A DNA stretch of 64,000 nt from Aristolochia californica (lineage: Eukaryota; Streptophyta; Magnoliopsida; Piperales; Aristolochiaceae), in assembly GCA_029961685.1 (NCBI GenBank), contig JARWKL010000010.1, positions 8,515,931 through 8,579,930 of the forward strand, in the 5' to 3' direction. The position numbers were made by a program, and so were the translations under genes. How positions within the stretch are numbered: the first letter of the stretch is position 1; every line of letters begins with the position of its first letter. Below are positions 1 through 10,649 of this stretch, one piece after another. Under the pieces are notes generated by a model that was not told the origin of the DNA, made no database searches, and saw only the letters and a program-made list of their open reading frames with translations.

Positions 1-1262
1 GTCTTTCTAAGCAATATTATCCATCTCAATAGCTGGAAGATTTCTCAACTGAATCACTTCAAACTTCTTGGCTTCATCACTTGTGCTCTTAGACTCTGTT
101 CTTAACGCATCTTTATACAAGGCCCCTTCATTGAAGATCACTTCCTTGCTCCTGATAACCTTACGACTTTGGTCTTCCCAGAAGCGATAACCGAACTCGG
201 TACCACCATACCCAATAAAGAAACATAATTTAGATTTGGCATCAAGCTTACTTCTAGCAGCAAAATCAATGTGAATATAAGAACACAACCAAACTCTTTC
301 AAGAAAGAAAGGTTTACCTCTTTTCCGCTCCAAAACCTCTTCTGGTATTTTGCAATCCAATGGTGTTGAGAGACCTCTATTGATCAAATAGGCAGTAGTG
401 CTAATAGCCTCAAACCAGAATATCTTTGGCAATCCCACATCTAATCTCATGCTCCTAGCACGCTCGTTCAAAGTTTTGTTTATCCTCTCAGCCACACCTT
501 TCTGTTGAGGTTTTCCAGGAATGGTCTTCTTCATCTTGATTCCATTATCGACACAGTACCTCTTGAAATCATCATCTACGTATTCTCCCTCATTATTTGA
601 CTGTAGGCACTTCACCTTCAAATCTGTCTCATTCTCAACCATTGCTCTCTATCTCTTGAAGGTATCAAAGACATCAAATTTATTTATCAGGAAATAAACC
701 CATACCTTTTTACTTGCATCATCAATAAATATCACATAGTGGTTAAAACCACCAAGGGAAGTAACAACTGAAGGCCTGCACACATAAGTGTGAACCAACT
801 CCAAATTTGCTATCTTTTATTCCTTTTCGGCCTTAGAAAAGTTAACCTTTTCTGCTAGCCAAAAATACAGACTTCACACAAACTGTTGTTAATAGTTTTC
901 AACCTTGGTAACTTCCCTTTGGATTGAAGCACTTTCATTCCCTTCTCACTCATGTGACCGAGCCTATAATGCCACAAGTCAAAATCAATAACAGCATCAG
1001 CAACTGCAACCGTGTCTCTACAACTAGAAGTGATGTAAAGAGTTCTAGTTTTAGCTCCCTGTCAATCAACCATGGATCCCTTTGTGACATTCCAGGATGC
1101 ACAATTAAAAGTCATATTATGACCTTTATTATCAAGTTGCCCTACTGAGATCGGATTATGCATTAGTTTTGGCACATGTCTAACCTTGTGAATTTTCCAC
1201 ATTGTCCCATTTGACATCCTCAAATTGACATTACCAATACCGACAATATCCAAAGGTTCTTC
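1..1262 (-). pseudogene. C1 copia protease tail, GAG-pre-integrase and integrase, broken
   Basis: Reading leftwards, 1062-1262 encodes the end of the protease domain (the stretch with KVRHVPKLMHNPISVGQL). Then comes a region with several stops covering the zinc-binding pre-integrase domain. From 642 down to 7 an open 211-residue stretch covers the integrase core: GEYVDDDF around the second catalytic Asp, then PQQKGVAERINKTLNERAR with the catalytic Glu. The C-terminal part (residues about 105-180) matches the usual copia integrase tail, FFIGYGGTEFGYRFWE. The right border at 1262 is the exact insertion point of gypsy J (TSD TCTTC at 1258-1262). It is non-functional because of stops between 650 and 1060. 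Confidence 0.87.
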
Positions 1263-1671
1263 TGTTATGGACTCTATAGCATCACGAGTTACCAACAGGC
1301 GTAGGAATTAATTAATGTGTTTTTCAATTTCCATGTAATTGTCTTTGGTTTGGTTTTGTCTTTGGTTTGGGTTGGTTTAGCATTTATTGGTTTGAACCAT
1401 TGACCCAAGAGGTCTTTAGGGTTTTGGACGTCCTCCACCCTATTTAAGGGGACGGCTAGGGTAATGAAGATTAGGAATTGAGTTCACTCTAGTTAACGTA
1501 ATTTAGATAAACAGGTCAAGAGCTCCTTCAAGCTCTCTTCCGAATTTCCCCAATTCTCCTTTCCGAAATTCAATCCCCTTCAACCCTCATTCCATCTCAA
1601 CGTCAAGCAAGATAATGGAAGGAAGAGAAGAGAGGAGGTGACAAGATCCATGGCTCGTGAGGATCCTAACA
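1263..1671 (+). repeat. 5' LTR of gypsy J
   Basis: The LTR begins TGTTATGG and ends CCTAACA, giving the TG...CA termini. A TATTTAAG promoter-like box lies near 1440. The last 22 bases already contain the gag start codon (ATG at 1650-1652 in a strong CCATGG context). Its partner is 6068-6477. Confidence 0.95.
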
Positions 1672-1674
1672 ACG

Positions 1675-1685
1675 TGGTATCAGAC
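1675..1685 (+). promoter_or_regulatory. Primer-binding site of gypsy J (tRNA-iMet)
   Basis: TGGTATCAGA begins three bases after the 5' LTR and is complementary to the 3' end of plant initiator tRNA-Met. It lies inside the open gag frame, so it is also translated. Confidence 0.9.
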
Positions 1686-4600
1686 AGGTCCACCCTCGGT
1701 GATTCCTCTTCTCCAGAGGACATACGTCAAGTCCTTTCAGACCTTCAACAACGATCCACTCTTCAAGGTACTGAAATTTCTCACATCAATACTACCTTAC
1801 AAACTCTGGAATCATCTCTACAATCCATCCTACGACAACTTGCTGCACTTCAAGAACCAACGCCACCACCAACAACCAATTTTCAACAACAACCAGTTCC
1901 CCACCACCAATTCACGCCACCACCAAATCCACCCTTGCGCCAACCAATGGGTTCAATGACCACTCACGCACAAGCACCATCAATGGTTCCCAGGTACTTT
2001 AAACTTAACTTTCCTACATATGATGGCTCTAAAGATCCTTTACTGTGGTTCACGAAATGTGAAAAATTCTTTTATCATCAACAAACGGTGGAAATGGACA
2101 AGGTTACTTTGGCCGCCTACCACATGCTCGATGAAGCGCTCATGTGGTTCCATCACTACCGAAATGTCCATTCCATTCAGGATTGGCTGCACTTTAAACA
2201 TGCTTGCCAGTTAAGGTTCGGACCTCCAGCTAGCAGCAACCCAGTGGGGGAATTGATCAACTACAAACAGACCAGCACCTTAGAGGTTTACCAAAAAACG
2301 TTCCAAGAAAGGTTGGCCAGAGCTAGTGAATTCGTTCCTCCTCACCTACATGTTCAGATTTTTAATGCTGGATTGACAGAGGCAGTCAGATTGGAAGTGG
2401 AATTACTGGGTCCAACAAATTTGGACTCTGCAATGAATTATGCCAGGGCTGTGGAGCACAAACAGAGAGTTCTAAAAGAGTCTTTACAAAGAAAACCATT
2501 TTGGCAAAACAGAACACAGGGTACTGCATCTGGTCCACGTTTTGGGTCCTCTGCCCCTAACCGAGCAGATCAGGCTACTAATGTTCCTCCACACTCTATG
2601 CCACGTAAATTTTTGACTAAACAGGAAATGGATGCTCGAAAGGCAAAGGGCCTATGTTTTAATTGTGACGAACAATTCTTGCCCGGACATACCTGTAAAC
2701 GTTTATTCAGTATTGAATTATTGGAAGAAGATTCAGAAGAGCTTCTTGAAAATGAAATTGTGGAAGAGGTACAACAGGAAGCAGAGCTCTCCCTCCATGC
2801 CATGCATGGCCTGCGTAGTTCTAATACCATGCAGGTAAAGGCCAGGTTACATCATCTCATGCTACTTGCTTTAGTTGATTCGGGCAGCACACATAATTTT
2901 ATCAGTGAACCAGCCGCGCAACAATTGGGATTGGAAATCCAACAACAAAGGGGTCTCTCAGTTTCAGTGGCCAATGGGGCCAAAATTGCTAGCGTGGGGT
3001 TATGTGCTAACACCCCTTTCACCATTGAGGGGCATTCCTTTCAGGCAGATTTACTAGTCATTCCATTGGCTGGATTTGATTTGGTGCTCGGGGTCAAATG
3101 GCTCCAGTTATTAGGACCGATATTATGGGACTTTCAGGCTCGAACTATGACATTTTCAGCACCACAGGGCCAGATTACATTACAAGGCATTGTGGCACAG
3201 GTCCCTTACGCACTTCACACTTTGCATATTCAACACACGGGTGATGATCAGTTAGCTCCTTTACTTACAGCATTTGCGGATTTATTTAATGACCCTACAG
3301 GTCTACCACCAGTGCGTCATTGCGATCACCGCATTCATTTAAAGTTGGGAACTGATCCAGTAGTGGTGCGGCCTTATCGTTACCCACATATCCAGAAAGA
3401 TGAAATAGAACGACAGTGCATGCATATGCTCGCTCAGGGTGTGATCCAGCCCAGTCGATCTCCTTTCTCCTCACCAGTATTACTTGTACGTAAAAAAGAT
3501 AAATCTTGGAGATTTTGTGTCGACTATAGGCAACTAAACTTGCACACAGTTAAGGACAAGTTCCCCATTCCAGTTGTGGACGAGTTGCTGGATGAGTTAC
3601 ATGGTGCTACATTTTTTACCAAATTAGATTTGAAATCGGGCTATCATCAAATACGAGTTCACCAGGCGGATGTGGAGAAGACTGCCTTCCGCACACATCA
3701 CGGTCATTTCGAGTTCCTCGTCATGCCCTTCGGTCTCTCCAATGCACCATCCACCTTTCAGGCCCTCATGAATGAGGTCTTTTCATCACTTCTGCGCCAC
3801 TATGTGTTAGTCTTTTTTGATGACATTCTGGTCTACAGCAAAAATTGGGAAGAACATCTCCACCACCTCCACCAGGTATTTACCATTCTACGCTCTCATC
3901 ATTTGGTTTTGAATCAATCAAAATGTGCTATGGGTACATCTGAGGTGGCATATTTGGGCCACGTCATATCAGCTGGGGGCGTGAAAGTTGACCAGAGCAA
4001 GATTCAGACAGTTACAGATTGGCCGGTTCCCACCTCCACTACAGCATTAAAGGGCTTTTTGGGCTTAGCGGGATATTATAGAAAATTTATCCAATCTTAT
4101 GGACAGATAGCAGCACCACTCAACAACCTGCTCAAAAAAAAAATGCCTTCCACTGGTCTTCTTCAGCAGAACAGGCATTTAACCTGTTAAAGGAGGCCTT
4201 AGCCTCAGCGCCAGTCCTACAATTACCAGATTTTGAGGCAGAATTTGTGGTGGAATGTGATGCCTCCGGGGGAGGTATAGGGGCAGTGTTACAACAATTG
4301 GGGCACCCCATTGCTTATTTCAGTCGTCAGTTGGGACAACACCACCATAAGTTAGCTGCATATGAGAGGGAATTGATTGGGTTAGCCAAGGCTGTCCAAC
4401 ATTGGCGACCGTATCTTTGGGGAAGACCGTTTCTCATTCGTACAGATCATTGCAGCCTCAAGTATCTTCTGGAACAGCGCCTCACCACATCCCCACAGCA
4501 GCATTGGTTAACTAAACTCATGGGCTTTGATTTTACGGTTCATTATAAGCCAGGTAGTTCGAATTTGGGGGCTGATGCCTTATCACGTCGGGATATTTCC

Positions 4601-6054
4601 ACCACTCAAATTTATGCTATCAGTCACCCACGTGCACTGCTATTAGATTCTATTCGTGAGGAAGTAAATCAATATCCGGATCTTATGTCTTTATATCAGG
4701 ATATTCAACAGGGGACAGCTGCTCCTCATTGGACGATTCAGGATTGTCTCATTCTCTACAAAAACAGGATATTTTTACATAATACATCACCACTTCTTCA
4801 CACAATCCTGTCCTCTATCCATGATAGCACACATGAGGGTCGACAGAAAACATATTTCCGAATCAGTCGGGACTTTTACTGGAAGGGCATGAAGAGCACA
4901 ATTGCTTATTATGTAGCTGCTTGTCAGATTTGTCAAAGAAACAAGGCCGCATCCTTAAGTCCAGCCGGCCTACTGCAACCTCTGCAACTACCATCTCAAA
5001 TCTGGTCTGATATTTCCATGGACTTCATTGTTGGACTTCCCATTTCATCAGGTAAATCGGTGATCTTTGTCGTCGTTGATCGGTTTTCAAAATATGGGCA
5101 CTTCCTTGCTTTGGCGCATCCATATACTGCTGCTCAGGTCGCTCAATTATTTATGGACAACATTGTCAGATTACATAGAATTCCCTCATCCATTATCAGT
5201 GACAGGGATGCAATTTTTACCAGTCTCTTTTGGAAGGAATTATTCAAATTACAGGGCACCCAATTGGCATTTTCGTCAGCCTATCACCCACAAACGGACG
5301 GACAAACAGAGGTTGTCAATCGCACTATTGAAATGTATCTTCTTTGTTTTGTGAGGGACGCACCTAGACGATGGGTGAAATGGCTTTCATGGGCAGAATT
5401 TTGCTATAACACCTCTTACCACACAGCACTGGGTACTACTCCTTTCAGGGTAGTTTATGGAAGAGATCCACCTCGTTTGTTACCATATGAACCGGGAGCA
5501 TCCAAAGTCGTCACTTTGGACCAAGCATTAGCTGAACGAGATGCTATGCTCACTGAGGTACGTACACATCTGCAAGCGGCCCAACACTCTATGAAACGCT
5601 TTTATGATAAGAAGCACCGGGAGGCATCTTATTGCCTTGGAGACTATGTGTGGTTAAAGCTTCAACACTACCGCCAGCTGTCCCTGACTGCAGCCAAGGC
5701 GCCATAAGCTGTCTCCAAAATATTATGGTCCATTTCCGATATTGGACCAAATTGGGCCCGTGGCATACCGTTTGCAGCTCCCACCGGAAGCAAAGATCCA
5801 CAATGTATTTCACATCTCCCAATTGAAGCCCTTCCAAGGTGACTCGCCCCTACTACACACTCCACTGCCGCCACTACATGAGGGCAGAGTCCTTTCTATT
5901 CCAGCTCAGGTAATACAAGCACGCCACATTCAAGGGGATTGGGAAATTCTAGTCCAGTGGGCCGATGCCGATCCCAGTGACACCACATGGGAGCCGTTAT
6001 CAACATTTCGACTTTTATATCCTTCCTTCGAGCTTGAGGACAAGCTCTTTCTCC

Positions 6055-6067
6055 AGAAGGGGGGTGA
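6055..6067 (+). promoter_or_regulatory. Polypurine tract of gypsy J
   Basis: AGAAGGGGGG ends three bases before the 3' LTR and would prime plus-strand synthesis. It overlaps the last codons of the polyprotein. Confidence 0.85.
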
Positions 6068-6477
6068 TGTTATGGACTCTATAGCATCACGAGTTACCAA
6101 CAGGCGTAGGAATTAATTAATGTGTTTTTCAATTTCCATGTAATTGTCTTTGGTTTGGTTTTGTCTTTGGTTTGGGTTGGTTTAGCATTTATTGGTTTGA
6201 ACCATTGACCCAAGAGGTCTTTAGGGTTTTGGACGTCCTCCACCCTATTTAAGGGGACGGCTAGGGTAATGAAGATTAGGAATTGAGTTCACTCTAGTTA
6301 ACTTAATTTAGATAAACAGGTCAAGAGCTCCTTCAAGCTCTCTTCCGAATTTCCCCAATTCTCCTTTCCGAAATTCAATCCCCTTCAACCCTCATTCCAT
6401 CTCAACGTCAAGCAAGATAATGGAAGGAAGAGAAGAGAGGAGGGTGACAAGATCCATGGCTCGTGAGGATCCTAACA
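6068..6477 (+). repeat. 3' LTR of gypsy J
   Basis: A 410-bp copy of 1263-1671, nearly identical. It carries an extra G in its GGAGGG stretch compared with the 5' copy. It is followed directly by the second TCTTC target duplication. Confidence 0.95.
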
Positions 6478-6624
6478 TCTTCATAAGCAAGATACACCTT
6501 CTCATGATCTCCAACAACATAATTCTCCATGATCTCATAATGTGCGGCGGTGTGAAAAAATGCTCCTAAATCTAACATCCAAGAGTCAATAGGGCTATCA
6601 ACTGAAAAAAGTAAAGTATCTTGT
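6478..6624 (-). pseudogene. C1 copia protease N-terminal fragment
   Basis: On the minus strand this stretch reads through the copia protease start, including SPIDSWMLDLGAFFHTAAH. The usual catalytic motif there is D-S-G-A, and here it reads D-L-G-A, so the active-site Ser is changed. It is the only piece of C1 between insertions J (left) and I (right) and proves that both struck the same element. Confidence 0.88.
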
Positions 6625-7448
6625 TTTTATGGTCCCTTGTCATGGATCGAGTAACTCGGCGTGGGATTGGTAAATCCAATGTTGTAAGAGAGCTGTTGCT
6701 CTCGGTTTAGGAGGAAAAGAGCGTCCTTTTTACAATTGGGCTACTGTTCTCGGTAAGGGGGGCTAGGAAGCCCTTGTTGCTGCTCGGATAGAAGGGTAAT
6801 GGCCCCTTGCTGCTCTCGGTTGTGAGGGGTTAGGGCCCTTCCTGCTACTGTCCGGGTTAGGGGCTGGAACGCCTCAAACTTGGACAGTCCACGAATTGGA
6901 GTTTAGGAGTCCCTAACCTTGTTGCTTACTAATTTAGAGGTTGAAGGACCTCTAGCTTTTGCTGCTCTCGGTATAGAGGCTGGAAAGCCTCTATCTTTGC
7001 TCAGAAAAGTGGGAGATATCCCCTCTTGCATTTGTGCACGAACTAGAGGCTAAGAAGCCTCTTGCTGATCTCGAAAAAGAGGAAGAAACGCTCCTTGTTT
7101 TCGGTAAAGAGCAAGGTAAAACACAAAATCAAAGAGAGAAGAAAGAAATTCATATTCAAGAGGGAACCTGGACCTAGAGCTCGTCAAAGAGACCTCCAAA
7201 CCCTAGAGCTCGTCAAGGAGAACTCCAAACCCTGTTTAACCTAATTCAAGACTTGCCTTTTCTCATTCTCCTTCCCCTCTAAGTAGGGTTGACGCCAACA
7301 TAGTTTTAGGGTTCAATTTTACAATTCTGCCCTTGTGGCAATTTAACTTAAATATTGCATAAAAACGAATTTAAAACAATATGGAAATAAAACAATTAAC
7401 TCAGTGCGCCTCCTCTGGATGACTCGATTAGTTATAGAGTCCACAACA
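6625..7448 (-). repeat. 3' LTR of gypsy I
   Basis: About 824 bp, alignable over its length with 21031-21856. It contains many short imperfect internal repeats of the type 'gaggctaagaagcctcttgc'. Its outer end reads TTTTATGG where the partner reads TGTTCTGG. Small open frames inside it (for example around 7062-7244) are not genes. Confidence 0.88.
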
Positions 7449-7689
7449 TTTGTCCCCCCCCCCCCCCCCCCTCAATAGGAGAAAGAGCTTGTCCTCAAGC
7501 TTGTAAGCTGGGTAGACCTGTTTGCAATTGTCCAACTATTCACATGTAGCTGCGGCAGGTTAGGTGGTTGTCCAATGGACAAGAATCTCCCACTGGTCAT
7601 TAACCAATCTGGCTCATAACACCACAACTGGTGTAAGGATGACATGTTTGTTGTCCAATGGAGGAAGGAACCCAGTGGTCGGGGGGGGG

Positions 7690-7764
7690 GGGACTAGTGG
7701 CCTATCAGCTGCAACTTCCAGCTTGGCCGTGGCTGGAAGTTGCAGCTGATAGGCCACTAGTCCC
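7690..7764. repeat. Perfect 33-bp palindrome with 9-base loop
   Basis: Bases 7690-7722 and 7732-7764 are exact inverted copies, separated by TTGGCCGTG. One arm is the normal gypsy coding stretch for VAYQLQLPA, so the structure arose by inverted duplication of element sequence and is not a mobile-element terminus. A 12-G run (7681-7692) overlaps the left arm. Confidence 0.9.
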
Positions 7765-8002
7765 ATGCACGAAAAATGGGGAAAGGCCAAAGTACTTTGG
7801 TGAAAGTTTATGGCAAGGGAGTGTTGTCTGTATTATTGGAGACATAGCCAAACGTAGTCCCCCACCTCGTATGAGACGTCTTTGTGCATCTTGTCGTAGA
7901 AATTTTTCATACGAACCTGTGCACTTAGTAGGCGATCTGTAATATTCTGAATTACCTGGTCGCGGTCAATGACGGCCTGATCAATTGCTTCCACGCAGGT
8001 GT

Positions 8003-8253
8003 TGTCAGAGTGGTTCCGTCCACTCTTGTAGGCAGTAGCTTTCTACACCTAACAGATCGGTCTCTCGGGTTGTATTGGCTAGCTGCTGTCATGGTATCAG
8101 AGCTGGGCATGCCACTTCCCGTAATCAAATCCCATGGGAAGCGATCAAGAATGAGCGGGGTGGGTGTCAGAGTGGTTCCGTCCACTCTTGTTAGCAGTAG
8201 TTTTCTGCACCTAACAAATCGGTCTGTTGGGTTGTATTGGCTAGCCGTTGTCA
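8003..8253 (+). mobile_element. TRIM-C, 251-bp miniature LTR element
   Basis: Two direct terminal repeats of 89 bp each (8003-8091 and 8165-8253, about 90% identical) begin TGTCAGAG and end GTCA. They flank an internal region of only 73 bp. TGGTATCAGAGC, complementary to initiator tRNA-Met, abuts the 5' repeat directly (8092-8103). A purine-rich AATGAGCGGGGTGGG precedes the 3' repeat. The flanks GGTGT (7998-8002) and GGTGG (8254-8258) look like a decayed 5-bp target duplication. It has no coding capacity. The repeat shares a core (CCTAACAG..CGGTCT..GGGT.GTATTGGCTAG) with TRIM-A and TRIM-B, so all three are one family. Confidence 0.87.
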
Positions 8254-8871
8254 GGTGGAACCTAGAGTATAAGAGAGAAGCCTAGGAGGATCTCTGCCAT
8301 ATAGAACCCGGAATGGAGTGGATTGCAAGGTAGAGTGGAAGGAAGTGTTGTAACAATACTCAGCCCATGGTAGCCACTGAACCCAAGTTTTTGGACGATC
8401 GCCCACAAGGCACCGTAGATACATCTCTATGGTGAGGTTAACCTCCTCTGTTTGACCATCTGTATGAGGATGATATGAAGATGAAAATTTCAGCTTCGTT
8501 CAACTTAGACAAAACAGTTCCCGCCAGAAAGTGCTGGTAAAGACCGCGTCCCAATCATTGATAATGGATTCTGAAATGCCATGCAAGTGGGCAATATGCT
8601 CTAGGGAGGTCTGTGCCAGTCAGGATGTTGTATATGGGTGTGCCATACGAATAAAATGTGAATACTTAGAGAACCGATTGACCACCACAAATTATACTGA
8701 TTTGCTAGATGTATGGGGAAGACCATCGACGAAGTCCATAGAAATATCGGCCCAGACTTGGGTAGGTAGCGTGAGAGGTTGAAGAAGACTTGTTGGACTT
8801 AAGTGTTTGGCCGTGTTGCATTGACATACCTGGCAATGGTGGACTTCATGGCCTGCCAATAGAAATCTGCC

Positions 8872-9173
8872 TGTTATGGTCCTGGGTTAAGTACCTATGC
8901 CTTCCGCTCCTAACAGGCTGGTTTTTTGGGTAGTATTAGCTAGGTGCTTAACATTTGGTATCAGAGCAGGTGTTACATCTCGAGTTCCACTCCCCACGTG
9001 CGTGGGCGACCGCAATCCTCGGACGTTCCCCAAAGGCTCTCGTCGCTGTGTTAATGCCTCGGTGGTCATCGGCTCAAGAGGGCGGGGTGTACTGTTATGG
9101 TCCTGGGTTAAGTACCTATGTCTTCCGCTCCTAACATGCCGGTCTTTTGGGTACTATTGGCTAGATGCTTAAC
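8872..9173 (+). mobile_element. TRIM-A, 302-bp miniature LTR element
   Basis: Terminal repeats are 8872-8953 (82 bp) and 9093-9173 (81 bp). The primer site TGGTATCAGAGC is at 8956-8967, and a purine tract (AAGAGGGCGGGGTG) lies before the 3' repeat. The left flank is CTGCC (8867-8871). The matching CTGCC lies only at 17837-17841, on the far side of element L. TRIM-A therefore has no target duplication of its own on the right; its end (TTAAC) runs straight into the L LTR. Confidence 0.88.
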
Positions 9174-9502
9174 TTTTATGGTCCCGGATCTGACACATGG
9201 ATTGGTATAGGGAAGACTTGGAGATGAAAACGAAGATCAAGCGAAAAGGGAAGCTTGAAAACCCTAGAGCTCGTTGAGGAGAACTCTAAGCCTATTTATC
9301 CTAAAATTAACCTAAAATCAATGCTTCAATTTCTCATTGCTCTTACCCCTTAAATAGGGTCCCTGATAGGGTTTAATATAAAATATTATAAAAATACCCC
9401 TATAAATAAAATATTCCAAAAATACCCCTGTGACCTAAAACTGAAATAAATAAAGTAAATTAAATAAAAAAATAAAAAAATAATGTTATTGTATGCATAA
9501 CA
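9174..9502 (-). repeat. 3' LTR of element L
   Basis: It aligns with 17508-17836 at roughly 93-95% identity by eye. The outer terminus reads TTTTATGG where the partner reads TGTTATGG, and it joins TRIM-A directly. The inner terminus is GCATAACA. Confidence 0.88.
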
Positions 9503-10640
9503 TTACACCCCCCCTGGAAGAACAAGCTTGTCCTCAAGCTCGAAAGTAAGGTCTGTATGCCGATGTTTCCACCTGTGTCCAAGTAACATACACCATAGCA
9601 ATGACCACCCTCTGGATGCCCAAAACTAGAGGATTCCCTCTAGATTCCGTCCCAACTTTATTGGCAATGAGCCTTGTAGAAGAGATGGCAATCGGCTCCC
9701 TGAAAGTCAATATTGTCTGGGACCAATGTGGCGTTGATTTGTATGGGGAAGTGGATAGGACAATTGGCATTTCGTTACAGAATCTACTTGTAAAGGCAGT
9801 CTCAAATCATAATACAATTCCATAACAGTCCACTGAACCATCAATCTTTGGCTCCAACTCAAAGCTAGAGGTGAAGCCGACATTACTAGACTCCCATGTC
9901 ACTAGATCAAAGGTCTGGACGCTAGTTCCACCTCACCCAATTCCAACAGCAAACCTAGTTGCAAAATTAGGGAGAATGGCCCCAGCTTGAGCTGCAAATA
10001 AACTCAGAATTCCAGTACCACAACCAACATCCAGAACTGTTGCATGGCTCATGAGAGAAGGATTATTCAGAATAGCTGCCCTATAAAAATCTATCCTCAC
10101 CTTGTCTCTAATCATCTCTCTGTGAATTCCAAAAGAACTGTACACACCAAAATAATTCTCGTTTACTATCTTGAATTCTCTGGCAGCCACATTTGCAAAA
10201 GAAACCTTCAAACTTTTGGGCCTTGTTACTAGCAATTGGAAATTCATGAACATAGACATGTACCTTCTTGAAGGTCCCATGAACATAATCAAGTTCATAT
10301 AAAATAGCATCAAGAACATTCTCATCCTCCAAGCAAATCCCAGCAAAATCTTTGACGCTGTCCACCTCCCTCAGGAGTTCCGCTCTGTGAATTGATGGGG
10401 TACATTCATCTTGGTCATCTTCGTCCCCGCCACAACTATGCAAAAATGCATCCTCCGACATGAATGGTTTCAAATACGTATCAACCTCCCAAGGAAATTC
10501 GCCATTCCTGTCAAATGTATGCTCTGGATGGAGATGATTGAGCAAATCCATAGTATTCTGGAACGTGAGACCACAAATCCAACATCTAATTTTCAATATG
10601 AACTCGTCACCCTAAACAGCCTCTCCCATAACCCGTGAGA
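9503..10640 (-). pseudogene. PRMT3: Captured PRMT3 fragment (arginine methyltransferase 3)
   Basis: Read on the minus strand from 10600, the sequence encodes the zinc-finger region (CWICGLTFQNTMDLLNHLHPEH) and the acidic linker (DTYLKPFMSEDAF). It then gives the methyltransferase entry (NENYFGVYSSFGIHREM) and SAM-binding motif I (VLDVGCGTGILSLFAAQAGA) near 10000. It jumps straight to the C-terminal barrel (FELEPKIDG, then LSTSPYKSTPHWSQTILTF, about 9930-9690). The middle of the catalytic domain is missing, and there are frameshifts and a stop. Pieces that host introns normally separate are contiguous, which suggests a spliced-RNA origin. Recognition rests on the combination of PRMT3-type zinc finger and PRMT signature. 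Confidence 0.85.
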
Positions 10641-10649
10641 CCGACTGTA

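Larger units (their letters stand above)
1650..6116 (+). pseudogene. Gypsy J gag-pol polyprotein with two frameshifts
   Basis: The frame opens inside the LTR at ATG 1650. In order it shows: a gag capsid domain (residues about 115-300); a zinc knuckle CFNCDEQFLPGHTC near 2660; a protease with VDSGSTHNF near 2875; reverse transcriptase with VDYRQLN and the FFDDILVYS active site near 3815; RNase H with ECDASGGGIGAVLQQ at 4250; an integrase with an HHCC finger (4830-4960) and DDE core (SMDFIVGLP, SDRDAIFTS, TDGQTEVVNR); and a C-terminal chromodomain-like segment (ILVQWADADPSDTTWEPL, about 5950). Frame is lost in a ten-A run at 4134-4143 and again by a one-base loss near 5700 (stop at 5705). The coding sequence is otherwise open, so inactivation looks recent. 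Confidence 0.93.
1263..6477 (+). mobile_element. Ty3/gypsy chromovirus-type element J, nearly intact, TSD TCTTC
   Basis: This is a full-length plus-strand gypsy element of 5215 bp. It has LTRs of 409 and 410 bp, a tRNA-Met primer site just inside the 5' LTR, a gag-pol reading frame, and a G-rich tract before the 3' LTR. The flanking pentamer TCTTC is identical at 1258-1262 and 6478-6482. The LTRs differ at only about two positions (a G/T substitution near 1499 and one G indel near 1637), which implies a recent insertion. It interrupts C1. Gag-pol has two frameshifts, so this copy is not autonomous as sequenced. Gene order RT-RNase H-integrase and the chromodomain-like tail place it among plant chromoviruses, probably Tekay/Del-like (family inference). 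Confidence 0.95.
7449..8871 (-). pseudogene. Gypsy I integrase, chromodomain region and 3' tail
   Basis: Read on the minus strand from 8871, the frame carries the integrase finger end (ADFYWQAMKS), then SMDFVDGLP, a degraded second-Asp motif (NDWDAVFTS) and TDGQTEEVN. Next comes the region YEVGDYVWL and the pre-chromodomain stretch VAYQLQLP near 7710. There are several stops. TRIM-C interrupts it at 8003-8253. The tail ends in a run of 18 C on the plus strand (7454-7471), which is the G-rich plus-strand primer tract of the element expanded to an unusual length. Confidence 0.82.

Noticed and set aside
7062..7244. Open frames inside the gypsy I LTRs (also 21377-21644)
   Set aside because: They occur in both LTR copies with frame changes and have no protein family; they reflect the repeat-rich LTR.
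8872..9173. TRIM-A as part of the L LTR
   Set aside because: It has its own pair of repeats, primer site and purine tract, and homologues (TRIM-B, TRIM-C) occur without L.
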